A DNA stretch of 64,000 nucleotides. Source: Opitutaceae bacterium (GTDB lineage: Bacteria > Verrucomicrobiota > Verrucomicrobiia > Opitutales > Opitutaceae). Location of the stretch: contig JAIXWF010000023.1 of the NCBI GenBank assembly GCA_027482185.1, positions 1 to 64,000 on the forward strand, read 5' to 3'. The notes under the pieces are model-generated. The model was not told where the DNA came from. It was given only the letters and a program-made list of their open reading frames with translations, and did not search any database. Below are positions 24,787-33,555 of the stretch, piece by piece. Position numbers and translations under genes: made by a program. Each line of letters opens with the position of its first letter. Position 1 is the stretch's first letter.

Positions 24787-26430
24787 GTGGATCTGAGCAA
24801 AACCGCAGTCCAGAAAGCGTTCGATCCGGGCCACCGGCGGCACCGCTTCAAACTTTGGGTCCGTCTCACGTCGTCGAACCCGCCGCGGGTCCTCTACCAC
24901 GTCTACTGGAAGCGCATCGCGGCCACCCTCGCGTGCCTCGCGGTCGCCGGCTGGCTGGGAGCGGCCGCCGCGGTCTGGAGTTTCGTGAAATATCGCCGCG
25001 GCTACACGGGGGTGCGTTTTGTCGACATCGCGTTTTTTCCGGTCCGGGCCCAGGAGTACCGCACCGGGCTCGGCCGGCATCTGCTCGCGCTGGGGCGCTC
25101 GGAGCTGGAACAGCAGCGCTACCGCGAAGGCTACGCGTTGCTGCGGGCCGGTCTTGATCGGGTGCCCGGCGACCTCGCCGCCCGCCGGGAAGTCGCCCTG
25201 ATGCAGGCGCGCTTCGGCATGGTCTCGCACGCGGTCGAAACCCTGGTGTCCGGCGCCCGGAACGGCCGCGAAGACTTCGATTACCTCCAGCTGATGTTCG
25301 GCCTCCTGCTCGAGGCCCACGAGGACGACCGGGCCGTCGCGCTCGCCGCCGAGTTGCTGCCCGCGGTGCCCGACGGCAAACTCTCGCACCAGTTCATCGC
25401 CCTGCAGGCCGCGACGGCGCATTGCAACCGCGGCCGCTACGACGCCGCCCGCGGCCTCATCGCCGCGTGGAAACTCGAGAATGCGCTGGAGGGGCAGCTC
25501 CTGCTCGCCACCGCCGAGTGGGACCAAGGCCAACGCGACGCCGCCATCCGCCGGCTCGAGGGCCAGCTCGAGCGGTTCCCGAAACGCGACGAGCTCTACC
25601 TCCACCTCGTCCGGCTGACCCGCGACGCCGACCGCTCCGCGGACGCGCGCCGCTACGCCCTGCTGCGCCAATTCAACCAGCCGGAAAACCCCACGCCGCG
25701 GATCGATCTGCTGCACACCTACCGCGCCACCGGCGACTTCGCGGCGGAACGCCGCGAGATCGAGGCCTATCTCGGGATTTTCCGCGACAGCGACCGGGCC
25801 CTGCTGCAACTGGCGGGTTTCGCCGCGGAAACCGGCCAGCCCGAGCTTGCCGACCGAGTGGCCCGCCTCGCCGACGCCCGCAAACTTCCCGGCGAAACGT
25901 TCCTCGTCGCCCGGGTGCAGGCCTACGTGATCGCGCTCGACTACCGGACCGCCGCCGACCTGGCGAAGCCCCCCGTCGCGGGACCCGCGGCGGACCGGTC
26001 GAGCTATCCGCGGCAATTGCTGAACGGTCTGCACGCGCTCGCGCTCCTCGGCCTCGGCGAAGTCTCCGAAGGCGAGTTGCAGATGACGAAGTTCGCCGGC
26101 GAGACACGGCTGCGGGGCGGCGACGCCTTGCTCTTCGGGAAACGCCTCCTGCTGCTCGGTTCCGCCGCATCGGCGCGCCGCGTGCTCGAGCGCGCCTGCG
26201 CCCTCGACCCGCTGCACCAGCCCGCCCTCACGGAGCTCATCCGCCTCGAAGTCGCCGCCGGCAACCGCGCCGGCCTCGTGGAGCACCTGCCGAAACTCCT
26301 GCGGATGCGCCGCCCGCCCCGCCAGCTGCTCGAGGAATGCCTGCTCCGGCTCGACCAACCGGAAGACCAAGCGCTGCGCGCGCAGGTAAAGGCCGCGATC
26401 GAAAAGGCCGGCGCCACGCCGGTTTCCTGA
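24787..26430 (+). CDS. Membrane-anchored tetratricopeptide-repeat protein
   Basis: 547 residues from GTG 24787; no ATG occurs before the conserved-looking N-terminus. One membrane helix (about 41-63, IAATLACLAVAGWLGAAAAVW) follows a basic cytosolic segment. The remainder is a helical solenoid of degenerate TPR units (for example YREGYALLRAGLDRVPGD, DAAIRRLEGQLERFPKR, GETRLRGGDALLFGKRLL, ACALDPLHQPALTELIRLE). Such proteins serve as scaffolds in secretion, polysaccharide or cell-envelope machines; nothing here specifies which. It ends 15 bases before the convergent ftsY. Confidence 0.7.
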   Translation: MDLSKTAVQKAFDPGHRRHRFKLWVRLTSSNPPRVLYHVYWKRIAATLACLAVAGWLGAAAAVWSFVKYRRGYTGVRFVDIAFFPVRAQEYRTGLGRHLLALGRSELEQQRYREGYALLRAGLDRVPGDLAARREVALMQARFGMVSHAVETLVSGARNGREDFDYLQLMFGLLLEAHEDDRAVALAAELLPAVPDGKLSHQFIALQAATAHCNRGRYDAARGLIAAWKLENALEGQLLLATAEWDQGQRDAAIRRLEGQLERFPKRDELYLHLVRLTRDADRSADARRYALLRQFNQPENPTPRIDLLHTYRATGDFAAERREIEAYLGIFRDSDRALLQLAGFAAETGQPELADRVARLADARKLPGETFLVARVQAYVIALDYRTAADLAKPPVAGPAADRSSYPRQLLNGLHALALLGLGEVSEGELQMTKFAGETRLRGGDALLFGKRLLLLGSAASARRVLERACALDPLHQPALTELIRLEVAAGNRAGLVEHLPKLLRMRRPPRQLLEECLLRLDQPEDQALRAQVKAAIEKAGATPVS

Positions 26431-26445
26431 CGTCCGTCGCGGCGC

Positions 26446-27375
26446 CTACTCGAGCCCGAACACGGCCTTCGCGTAGTTCGCCGCGCTGAACGGCTGCAGG
26501 TCCTCGGGCTGCTCCCCGAGGCCGAGGAAATAGATCGGGATCTTCAGTTCGCGGTAGATGCCGACGAGCGCCCCGCCGCGGCTCGTGCCGTCGAGTTTCG
26601 TCACGATCAGCCCGGTCAAACCGAAGCTCTTGTGGAACACCCGCGCCTGCTCGATCGAATTGCTCCCGAGGGATCCGTCGACGACGAGCCAGCGGTGCTG
26701 CGGCGCCGCCGCGTCGTGCTTCTGCAGCACGCGCCGGATCTTCGCCAGCTCCTCCATCAGGTTGCCCTTCGTGTGCAGCCGGCCCGCCGTGTCCACGATC
26801 AGGAAATCTTTCCCGCGCGCCTTCGCCGCCTGCCAGCCGTCGAAGGCCACCGCGGCGGCATCCGCGCCGGTGTGGCTGGCGACAACGTCGAGCTCCAGCC
26901 GCGTCGCCCACGACTTCAGTTGCTCCACCGCCGCGGCGCGGAACGTGTCGCAAGCCGCCAGCGTGACCGTGAGTCCCTCCTGCTTGAACTTCCACGCCAG
27001 CTTCGCCGAGGTCGTGGTCTTGCCGGAACCGTTCACGCCGATCATCGCGATCACGACGGGATTGCCGCCCGCGCCCGCGGCCTTGGCGTCCAGCGTGCCT
27101 TCCGCCCCGGCCAACACCCGCTGCAGCACGGCCGCGCCGATCTCCGCCGCCTGCCGGCCCTGCAACGCCTGATCTTTTCGGTAGGCCTGTTTGATCTCCG
27201 CCAGGATCTCGGACGTCGTCTCGACGCCGAAGTCCGCCGTGTAGAGCGCCTCTTCCAGTTCGTCGAGCGACGCCGCGTCGATCGTGCGGCCGCCGAAAAT
27301 CCCGCGCGTCTTCGCCGCGATCGCCGAGACCGTCTTCGCGAGACCGTCTTTGAATTTCTTGAACAGGCCGAACAT
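26446..27375 (-). CDS. ftsY: Signal recognition particle receptor FtsY
   Basis: 309 residues, a short FtsY without the long acidic A domain of E. coli. The N-terminal helical N domain (FGLFKKFKDGLAKT, LDELEEALYTADFGV) is followed by the GTPase NG core: G1 GVNGSGKTTT (about 116-125), DTFRAAAVEQL, DTAGRLH, TKLDGTSRGG and GLGEQPEDLQPF near the C-terminus. It docks the Ffh-ribosome complex at the membrane and hydrolyses GTP for co-translational targeting. The basic amphipathic N-terminus probably supplies membrane binding. It lies 54 bases downstream of nusB on the same strand and may be co-transcribed with ribH-nusB. Confidence 0.96.
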   Translation of the reverse strand: MFGLFKKFKDGLAKTVSAIAAKTRGIFGGRTIDAASLDELEEALYTADFGVETTSEILAEIKQAYRKDQALQGRQAAEIGAAVLQRVLAGAEGTLDAKAAGAGGNPVVIAMIGVNGSGKTTTSAKLAWKFKQEGLTVTLAACDTFRAAAVEQLKSWATRLELDVVASHTGADAAAVAFDGWQAAKARGKDFLIVDTAGRLHTKGNLMEELAKIRRVLQKHDAAAPQHRWLVVDGSLGSNSIEQARVFHKSFGLTGLIVTKLDGTSRGGALVGIYRELKIPIYFLGLGEQPEDLQPFSAANYAKAVFGLE

Positions 27376-27429
27376 CGGGAAAGGGACTCCGCCCGGATCA
27401 CCGCGGCCCGGGAGCCGCGGTCCGGCGGC

Positions 27430-27873
27430 TTACTCTGCCTTGCGGGCGTCGCGGCCGAGCTCGCCCTTCAGGCGGTCGAGGATGCCGTTGATGAACCGCT
27501 TGGAATCCGCGTTGGAAAACTGCTTCGACAGGTCGATCGCCTCGTTGATCGAGACCACCGGCGGGATGTCCTTGCGGTGAATCATCTCGAACATCGCGAT
27601 GCGCAGGATAGCGAGGTCGATCTTCGCGATGCGGTCGAAATCCCAGTTGTGCGCCAGCCCCTTGATCCGCGCGTCGATGTCCGCCAGGTGCTCGATCGCC
27701 CCGTGGATGAGTTCCTCGCCGAACGCGTAGTGCTCGCGCGGCTGCTCGCAGTTGCCGAAGAAAACCTGCAGGTCGTCCGCCAGGTTCTTGGGCTGGTTCA
27801 GGCTCCACGCGTAAAGGAACTGGAGGGCGGCGACGCGGCCGTCGCGCCGCTGGGCGAACAAAGCTTTGCTCAT
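27430..27873 (-). CDS. nusB: Transcription antitermination factor NusB
   Basis: 147 residues from the ATG at 27871-27873, which overlaps the ribH stop by four bases (ATGA). The family pattern is clear: AQRRDGRVAALQFLYAW at the start, LAHNWDFDRIAKIDLAILRIAMFEM in the middle and VVSINEAIDLSKQFSNADS with FINGILDRL at the end. NusB, with NusE (S10), binds boxA RNA and supports antitermination of rRNA operons. The ribH-nusB order is common in bacteria, and coupling implies a shared transcript. Confidence 0.96.
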   Translation of the reverse strand: MSKALFAQRRDGRVAALQFLYAWSLNQPKNLADDLQVFFGNCEQPREHYAFGEELIHGAIEHLADIDARIKGLAHNWDFDRIAKIDLAILRIAMFEMIHRKDIPPVVSINEAIDLSKQFSNADSKRFINGILDRLKGELGRDARKAE

Positions 27874-28343
27874 CGCGAAATCTCCCGTTTCAGCGCCGCC
27901 ATCTCGAGCGCCGCCGCCGCGAACTCCGCGCCGCGGTCGATTTTCCCCGTCGTGCGCGCCGCGGCTTGCGCGGCCGTGTTCGCCACGATCACGCCGTTGA
28001 TCGCCGGCACCCCCGTGCCCAGCGCCACCTGCTGCAGCGCGTGCGACACGCTCGTCCCGACCATCTCGTGGTGGTTTGTGTCCCCGGCAATCAGCACGCC
28101 AAGGCCGATCACGGCGTCGTACCGCCCGCTCGCCGCCAATTGCTGCGCCGCCCACGGCACCTCGTGCGAACCGGGCACCCGGACGATCCGGATCGAGCCC
28201 GCCTTCACGCCCGCGGCACGCAGGCCCGCGACGGTGCGTTCGAGCAGGCCGTCGACCATCGCCTCGTTGAAACGCGCCGCCGCGATGCCGAACCGCAAAG
28301 CGGCGCCGGAAACGGGGCGGGACGAAGGTTTCGCAAGACTCAT
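27870..28343 (-). CDS. ribH: 6,7-dimethyl-8-ribityllumazine synthase
   Basis: 157 residues, the usual length. Lumazine synthase condenses 5-amino-6-ribitylaminouracil with 3,4-dihydroxy-2-butanone 4-phosphate in riboflavin synthesis. Visible signatures are GIAAARFNEAMVDGLLE (substrate-binding N-terminus), VPGSHEVPWAAQQLA, ALGVLIAGDTNHHE-like wording (IGLGVLIAGDTNHHEMV, with the catalytic His) and GVPAINGVIVANT. No other riboflavin gene is adjacent. It heads the ribH-nusB(-ftsY) unit. Confidence 0.96.
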   Translation of the reverse strand: MSLAKPSSRPVSGAALRFGIAAARFNEAMVDGLLERTVAGLRAAGVKAGSIRIVRVPGSHEVPWAAQQLAASGRYDAVIGLGVLIAGDTNHHEMVGTSVSHALQQVALGTGVPAINGVIVANTAAQAAARTTGKIDRGAEFAAAALEMAALKREISR

Positions 28344-28385
28344 GGTGACGGAAGGAAGTCCGCGCCGGAACGACGCGGATGGTTA

Positions 28386-28425
28386 GACACTCTCCGAATT
28401 TCGCATTCCGCAACCCGAAATTCCA
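28386..28425. repeat. Short AATTTCG/ATTCCG repeat tract
   Basis: Upstream of ribH, the stretch reads CTCCGAATTTCGCATTCCGC and continues AACCCGAAATTCC. It belongs to the same loose family as the tracts at 8144-8186, 14351-14393 and 33555-33580. Confidence 0.35.
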
Positions 28426-28464
28426 AGCGTCGCCGCCGCGCCCGGGTTCCGGCGCCGCGGCCGC

Positions 28465-28995
28465 TCAGGACGCCTGCCGGAAATCGACGACCAGCGTCTC
28501 GCCGGGCGCGGATTCGTCGGCGCCTTCCTTGATCAGCGTGATGAAGAGTTTGAACATGTAGGGCGGCCGGATCGCCTTCGCCGCCGTCATCGACTTCCCG
28601 TCGCCGGCCGGCAGCAAAACGACGCGCTCGTTGCCCACCTTGTACTTCGCGTCCCAGCGCAACGCCGCCCGCGCCACATCCGGCGCCGTCGGCTTCTTTT
28701 TCGCGTCATAGAACGTCAGCTTGAAATTCCCGTTCACGATCTGGAGCCCGAGAAACCCGCCGCCGCGCGGGATTTCCTGGCCGTCGATCTTGCCGATTTC
28801 GTCCTTCTTTGCCGGCGCCTTCGGCGCGGCCTTGGGCGCTTCCTTCTTGGCGGCGTCCTTGGCGGGGGTCGCCGGCAACACGATCCGGGCGGGCGCCTTC
28901 GCCGGCTGGTTCGCCTCCGGCGGCAGCGCCGGCGTCTGCGCCGACAAACTCGCCACCAACACGCCCAAGCTTGCGCACGCGCCGAGAAGTTTCAT
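28465..28995 (-). CDS. Exported protein of unknown function
   Basis: 176 residues. A signal peptide (MKLLGACASLGVLVASLSAQ) is followed by a Lys/Ala/Pro-rich linker (about 20-65) and a compact domain at about 70-176 (GGFLGLQIVNGNFKLTFYDA, YKVGNERVVLLPAGDG, PPYMFKLFITLIKEG, ETLVVDFRQA). The strand-rich pattern suggests a small periplasmic beta-domain. I recognise no family. It stands alone, divergent from the carbonic anhydrase gene 120 bases away. Confidence 0.65.
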   Translation of the reverse strand: MKLLGACASLGVLVASLSAQTPALPPEANQPAKAPARIVLPATPAKDAAKKEAPKAAPKAPAKKDEIGKIDGQEIPRGGGFLGLQIVNGNFKLTFYDAKKKPTAPDVARAALRWDAKYKVGNERVVLLPAGDGKSMTAAKAIRPPYMFKLFITLIKEGADESAPGETLVVDFRQAS

Positions 28996-29115
28996 GCCCG
29001 CAACCTAGTTCGCCGGCCCGCCCGCGGCAAGCGGCTTGCCTCGGCATACCGGCATTCAGTTCCGTTTGACGGCGCCGCTTCCCGCTCGTCATCGTCGCGG
29101 CTCCCGACCGCTCCC

Positions 29116-29760
29116 ATGCCCGATCTCAACCATCTCTTCGCCAACAACCAGGCCTGGGCCGAGAAGGTCAACGAGCGCGACCCCGACTTCTTCCGCAAAC
29201 TCGCGCGCCAGCAATCGCCGCAGTACCTCTGGATCGGCTGCGCCGACAGCCGCGTGCCCGCCAACGAGATCGTCGATCTGCTCCCCGGCGAACTCTTCGT
29301 CCACCGCAACATCGCCAATGTCGTCGTGCACACGGACCTGAATTGCCTCTCGGTCATGCAATTCGCCGTCGATGTGCTGAAGGTCAGCCACATCATCGTC
29401 TGCGGCCACTACGGCTGCTCCGGCGTCCACGCCGCCCTGCACCGCGACCGCATCGGTCTGGCCGACAATTGGCTCCAGCACGTGCAGGATGTGCGCGAAA
29501 AACACAGCCGCCGGCTCGAATGCATCGCGGGCGAAGGCCCGGTCCGCTGCGACCGGCTCTGCGAGCTCAACGTCGTCGAACAGGTCGCCAATGTCTGCCG
29601 CACCACCATCGTGCGCGACGCCTGGGCCCGCGGCCAATCCCTCACCGTCCACGGCTGGATCTACGGCCTGAAGGACGGCCTCCTGCGCAATTTGCAATGC
29701 ACGTCGTCCGGCCCCGAATCCGCCGCGACGTCCTACCACGCCGCCCTCGCCGCGCTCTGA
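29116..29760 (+). CDS. Beta-class carbonic anhydrase
   Basis: 214 residues. Zinc ligands of beta carbonic anhydrases are all present: Cys42 and Asp44 in IGCADSRVP, then His98 and Cys101 in CGHYGCSGV. Further family segments are ELFVHRNIANVV and VHGWIYGLKDGLL. The enzyme interconverts CO2 and bicarbonate in the cytosol, supplying carboxylases and pH control. The length matches E. coli Can. The gene is monocistronic and converges on rarA. Confidence 0.95.
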   Translation: MPDLNHLFANNQAWAEKVNERDPDFFRKLARQQSPQYLWIGCADSRVPANEIVDLLPGELFVHRNIANVVVHTDLNCLSVMQFAVDVLKVSHIIVCGHYGCSGVHAALHRDRIGLADNWLQHVQDVREKHSRRLECIAGEGPVRCDRLCELNVVEQVANVCRTTIVRDAWARGQSLTVHGWIYGLKDGLLRNLQCTSSGPESAATSYHAALAAL

Positions 29761-29864
29761 ACCTCGGCGCGTACCCCGCCCATAGCCCGGCGCTTCAGCC
29801 CCGGGGCATTCCGGCGCAGCGGCTCCGGTTATCCTGGAAGCCCGCCCGCGCCCGCCCCACCGAC

Positions 29865-31223
29865 TCACCCGCGCCGCGCCTTGAGCTCCGCCTTCAGCGC
29901 CTGCCACCGCGCGAGCCGATCCGCGATCTTCGTTTCCCAACCCGCCGCCTTCGGCGTGTAGATCGCCAACGGTTTTTCGAGGTAATCCTGCCCGGAAATG
30001 TTCTCCGGCCACTCGTGCGAATAGGCGTAGTCCTTGCCTTGCCCGATTCGCTTGTTGGCTTGGCCGGATTTGCTCCGCAGCGCCGCCGGGATCGTCTGCA
30101 CCGGCTGTTCCTTCAGCGCGCGGTGCGCCTCCCCCAGCGCCAACGTCGCCGAATTGCTCTTCGGTGCCGTCGCGATGTACAGCGTCGCGTGCGCCAGCGT
30201 CAGTTCCGCTTCCGGCAAGCCGACGAAGTCGACCGCGTGGTGCGCCGCCACCGTCAACGGCAGCGCCTGCGGATCCGCCAAGCCGACGTCCTCGCTGGCC
30301 AAAATCACCAGCCGCCGCGCGATGAACCGCGGGTCCTCGCCGCCCGCGAGCATCTTCGCCAACCAATACATCGCCGCGTCCGGATCGCTGCCGCGGCAGC
30401 TCTTGATGAAGGCGGAAATCGTATCGTAGTGCTCGTCTTCGTCGGCGTCGTAACGGATCCGCCGCTCGCGCGCGAAGACCTCGAGTTCCGCTTCCGTGAT
30501 CGCCCCGCCTTCCGGCAAACCGAGCACCAGCACCTCGAGCGAGTTCAACGCCCGCCGCAGGTCGCCGTCGCAGAGCACCGCCAGATCGGCCAGAATCTTG
30601 TCCGCCGCGGTCACACGCCGCGCGCCGACGCCGCGTTCCGCATCCGCCAACGCGCGCTGCATCACGCCGACGATGTTGGCCGTCGTGTGCGGCTCGAGGC
30701 GGAACAGGTGGCTGCGCGACAGCAGCGGCGGATTCACGTAGAAACCCGGGTTGTGCGTCGTCGCCCCGATCAGGCGCACGGTGCCTTCCTCCACATCGGG
30801 CAACAGCAGGTCCTGCTGCGACTTGTTGAAACGGTGCAGCTCGTCGATGAAGAGAATCGTCGCCGCCTCCGGCCGCCGCCGCGCTGCCGCGAGGATTTCG
30901 CGCAGTTCGGCGACGTTGGACATCACGGCGTTCACGCGGACGAAGCGGCTCTGCGTCTCGTGCGCGATCGCTTCCGCGATGCTCGTCTTGCCGCACCCGG
31001 GCGGACCGTAGAACAACAGCGAACCGAAACGGTTCTGCGCCACGAGCCGCGGCAGCAGGCTGCCCGCCTTGAGAATATGCTCCTGGCCGACGACCTCGCT
31101 CAGCCGGCGCGGGCGCAACCGCGCCGCCAACGGCTGGTTCGCCCGCGGCGCCGCCGCTCCGCCCGCGGCGGCCGGCACGGGTTCATCGCCGCCGAAGAGA
31201 TCGGGTTGGTCGGTTGCGGGCAT
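29865..31223 (-). CDS. rarA: Replication-associated recombination protein RarA (MgsA)
   Basis: 452 residues from the ATG at 31221-31223; an in-frame ATG 60 bases upstream would add a basic stretch unlike the family. The clamp-loader-like AAA+ core has PLAARLRPRRLSEVVGQEH, Walker A GPPGCGKTS, Walker B FIDELHRFNKSQQD, sensor 1 GATTHNP and arginine-finger region LLSRSHLF. A C-terminal MgsA domain follows (CRGSDPDAAMYWLAKML, EDVGLADPQAL). It acts at stalled replication forks. The start lies 96 bases from the divergent comEC. Confidence 0.95.
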   Translation of the reverse strand: MPATDQPDLFGGDEPVPAAAGGAAAPRANQPLAARLRPRRLSEVVGQEHILKAGSLLPRLVAQNRFGSLLFYGPPGCGKTSIAEAIAHETQSRFVRVNAVMSNVAELREILAAARRRPEAATILFIDELHRFNKSQQDLLLPDVEEGTVRLIGATTHNPGFYVNPPLLSRSHLFRLEPHTTANIVGVMQRALADAERGVGARRVTAADKILADLAVLCDGDLRRALNSLEVLVLGLPEGGAITEAELEVFARERRIRYDADEDEHYDTISAFIKSCRGSDPDAAMYWLAKMLAGGEDPRFIARRLVILASEDVGLADPQALPLTVAAHHAVDFVGLPEAELTLAHATLYIATAPKSNSATLALGEAHRALKEQPVQTIPAALRSKSGQANKRIGQGKDYAYSHEWPENISGQDYLEKPLAIYTPKAAGWETKIADRLARWQALKAELKARRG

Positions 31224-31318
31224 CCGCGGAAACGTGCCACGCCGACCGGACGGCGCGAACGAAATTCGGGGCAAAAAACGCATTCCCCTGCGACCACGCG
31301 CCCCGCCGACTTTCCGCC

Positions 31319-32965
31319 ATGTTGCACCGGAGTCTCGGCCATCGCGCCCCGCTGCTTTGGCTCGGGTTGCCGCTGATCGCCGGCCTCGCCGCGGAGTCCG
31401 TGGTGCCGCCGGGAGCCGTTGGCGGGATCCTCGCCGCGGCAGCTGCGGCCTGCAGCGGCGCCTGGGCCGGCAGTTTCAAGCACCCACGCCTCTGGGCCGC
31501 CCTGTTGATCGGCGGCCTCGCGTTCGCCGGCGCCGCCGCCGGCGTCCTCGCCCGCGCCCGTCTGCCGGCGTGGCGCGAACTGCCGCCGCGCGAGGCCCGA
31601 CTCGGCTTGCGCGTGGACCGCCTGTTCGCGGCCGCCTACGCCGAGCGCACCGCCGGCCTCGCCACGGTGACGGCGGCCGAGCCCCACTTGCGCGACCTCG
31701 TCGGCCAACGCGTCTACTTTTCGCTCGTGCTGCCCGCGGGCATCGCGCCACCCATCCGCTCGGCCGGTCTCGAGACCGTCGGCGTGCTGGCCTCCCTGCC
31801 GCCGTCCCCGCCGGCGGACACGTTCGAAGGCTATCTGGCCGCGGCGGGAATCAACTTCCGCCTCTCGCGCGGTCGCGTGCTCGCCGTTCCCGACCCCGGC
31901 TCGGCCTACCACCGCTTCTGCGCGGCGGCCGCGGCCCAGTTTCACGCCTGGCTCGGGCTCGGCATCGCCGAGAAACGCCCTGCCCTCGCCGCCCTGCTCC
32001 GCGCCATGATGCTCGGCCAGACCCGCGAACTGAGCGAGGAACAGCACGGCCTCTTCATGCAAAGCGGCACGATGCATCTCTTCGCGATCAGCGGCCTCAA
32101 CATCGGCGTCGTCGCCGGCTCCCTGCAGGCCCTGCTGCTGTTGCTCCGCTTGCCGGCTTGGCCGCGGTTTATCTTCGGAGCGGCGCTGCTCTGGCTGTTC
32201 GTCGATATCACCGGCGCGGCGCCGTCGGCCGTACGCGCGTTCGTGATGGCGGTGTTCTTCCAGGCCGCCTTCGTGCTGCGCCGGCCGCGCAACTTGCTCG
32301 CGGCCCTCGCCGTGTCCGCGCTGCTCGTGCTGCTCATCGCCCCGCTGCAGGTTTTCGGCGCAAGTTTTCTGATGAGCTACGGCATTGTTGCGGCGCTGCT
32401 GCTGCTCGGCCTGCCGCTGGGCGAGGCGTGGCTCAAACGCTGGACGCCGTGGCGCGCCCTCCCCGCCGCTGCGTGGCAACGCGGGCATCACTGGGTCGCC
32501 GCCGGTTGGCGGTTTCTCGTGCTCGCGGTGGCCGTCGGCGTCGCAACCTCGCTCGTGAGCATCCTCACGGGCCTGCAGTATTTCGGCCTGCTCACGCCCG
32601 GCGGCTTCGCGGCGAATCTCGTGCTCATTCCCGCAGCGATGGCCGTGACGCTTGCCGGCTTCGCGAGCCTCGCCTGCGGGCTGGCGGGTTGGGAAACCGG
32701 CGCCGTGCTGGCCAACCACGCGGGCGCGCTCGTGTTGCTCGTCATCGAGTCCGCGGTCCGGTTCGGCGTGCAGGTGCCGGGCGCGTTCTTCGCCGCGCGT
32801 TTCGCCGCGCCTTGGGTGGGGCCCGTCGCGCTCGGGGCGCTGATGCTCGCGTTGATTCTCGGCTATGCGGGCAATTGGGAAAAACGCGCCGGCGGTTGGT
32901 GGCCGCCGTTCGCCGTCGTCGCCCTCACCTTGGTCGTGGGCGTGCACTATGGCCCGCCTCCCTGA
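31319..32965 (+). CDS. comEC: ComEC/Rec2-family DNA uptake membrane protein, short form
   Basis: 548 residues from ATG 31319. Several N-terminal membrane helices and an OB-fold-like DUF4131 region (about 60-190, GLRVDRLFA, LPPSPPADTFEGYLAAAGI) precede the Competence domain, with LLRAMMLGQ, MHLFAISGLNIGVVAG, FVDITGAAPSAVRAFVMAV and FGASFLMSYGI. At least ten membrane segments are predictable. The C-terminal metallo-beta-lactamase-like domain of long ComEC proteins is absent; the protein ends after its last helix at GVHYGPPP. ComEC forms the inner-membrane channel for single-stranded DNA in natural transformation. The function is assigned by family; no other com gene is in view. Confidence 0.88.
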   Translation: MLHRSLGHRAPLLWLGLPLIAGLAAESVVPPGAVGGILAAAAAACSGAWAGSFKHPRLWAALLIGGLAFAGAAAGVLARARLPAWRELPPREARLGLRVDRLFAAAYAERTAGLATVTAAEPHLRDLVGQRVYFSLVLPAGIAPPIRSAGLETVGVLASLPPSPPADTFEGYLAAAGINFRLSRGRVLAVPDPGSAYHRFCAAAAAQFHAWLGLGIAEKRPALAALLRAMMLGQTRELSEEQHGLFMQSGTMHLFAISGLNIGVVAGSLQALLLLLRLPAWPRFIFGAALLWLFVDITGAAPSAVRAFVMAVFFQAAFVLRRPRNLLAALAVSALLVLLIAPLQVFGASFLMSYGIVAALLLLGLPLGEAWLKRWTPWRALPAAAWQRGHHWVAAGWRFLVLAVAVGVATSLVSILTGLQYFGLLTPGGFAANLVLIPAAMAVTLAGFASLACGLAGWETGAVLANHAGALVLLVIESAVRFGVQVPGAFFAARFAAPWVGPVALGALMLALILGYAGNWEKRAGGWWPPFAVVALTLVVGVHYGPPP

Positions 32966-33014
32966 CGGCGATTTTTCCGTGGCCTCGGCCGCCGCGACCC
33001 GCACGCTTCGGCGC

Positions 33015-33296
33015 ATGAAGAGCGCCTACGAACTCGCCATGGAACGCCTTGCCAAATCGGAACCCTCCGCCGGCCCGCTCACGGCCGAGCAAAAGGGCCG
33101 CCTCGCCGAGATCGACCGCGTCTACAAAGGCAAATGGGCGGAACGGGAAATCTTCCTCAAGAAGCAATTGGACGAAGCCCTCGCCGACCAGAAATTGGAG
33201 GAAGCGGAAAAGATCCGCCAGCAGCTCGGCCAGGAACGCGCCCGCCTCGACGAAGAACGCGAAGCCGAAAAGGAACGCGTCCGTCGCGCGCGCTGA
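33015..33296 (+). CDS. Small charged coiled-coil protein
   Basis: 93 residues from ATG 33015 (MKSAYELAMERLAKSEPS). An earlier in-frame ATG at 32949 overlaps comEC and would add an unlike segment. From residue 25 to the end it is almost entirely Glu/Lys/Arg/Gln helix (AEREIFLKKQLDEALADQKL, RARLDEEREAEKERV), a single coiled coil without membrane segment. The N-terminal wording recurs in small proteins of Verrucomicrobiota genomes as I recall them. Function unknown. Confidence 0.75.
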   Translation: MKSAYELAMERLAKSEPSAGPLTAEQKGRLAEIDRVYKGKWAEREIFLKKQLDEALADQKLEEAEKIRQQLGQERARLDEEREAEKERVRRAR

Positions 33297-33329
33297 CGGC
33301 CGGCCGCCGGGGTTGAGCGCGGAAAGATC

Positions 33330-33555
33330 GACTCGTTTCCGACCGGGGGATTCGGACCGTTTCTGTTGAGGACAGGACGAACCGGAACCGAGCCAAGGAT
33401 TGACCGGATCTTCGGCGATTCGGCCGGCGGCGCATCCCACCTTCGGCCGCCTCCCGATTTTCCAATCCTGTTCATCCCGTCTCCGGTCTCCGTCTTCCTG
33501 TCCATCCTGTCCCCTGCCTTAATTCCGCCGGATCACCCGCACCCGGTCGCCATTC
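33330..33555. repeat. Degenerate dispersed repeats in the comEC/EEP intergenic region
   Basis: GAGGACAGGACG (about 33366) and AAGGATTGACCGGATC (about 33396) face CCAATCCTGTTCATCC (about 33464) and CTGTCCATCCTGTCC (about 33496), an imperfect inverted arrangement. AATCCTGTTCATCC also occurs at 51301-51314, so the unit is dispersed in this genome. Confidence 0.45.
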
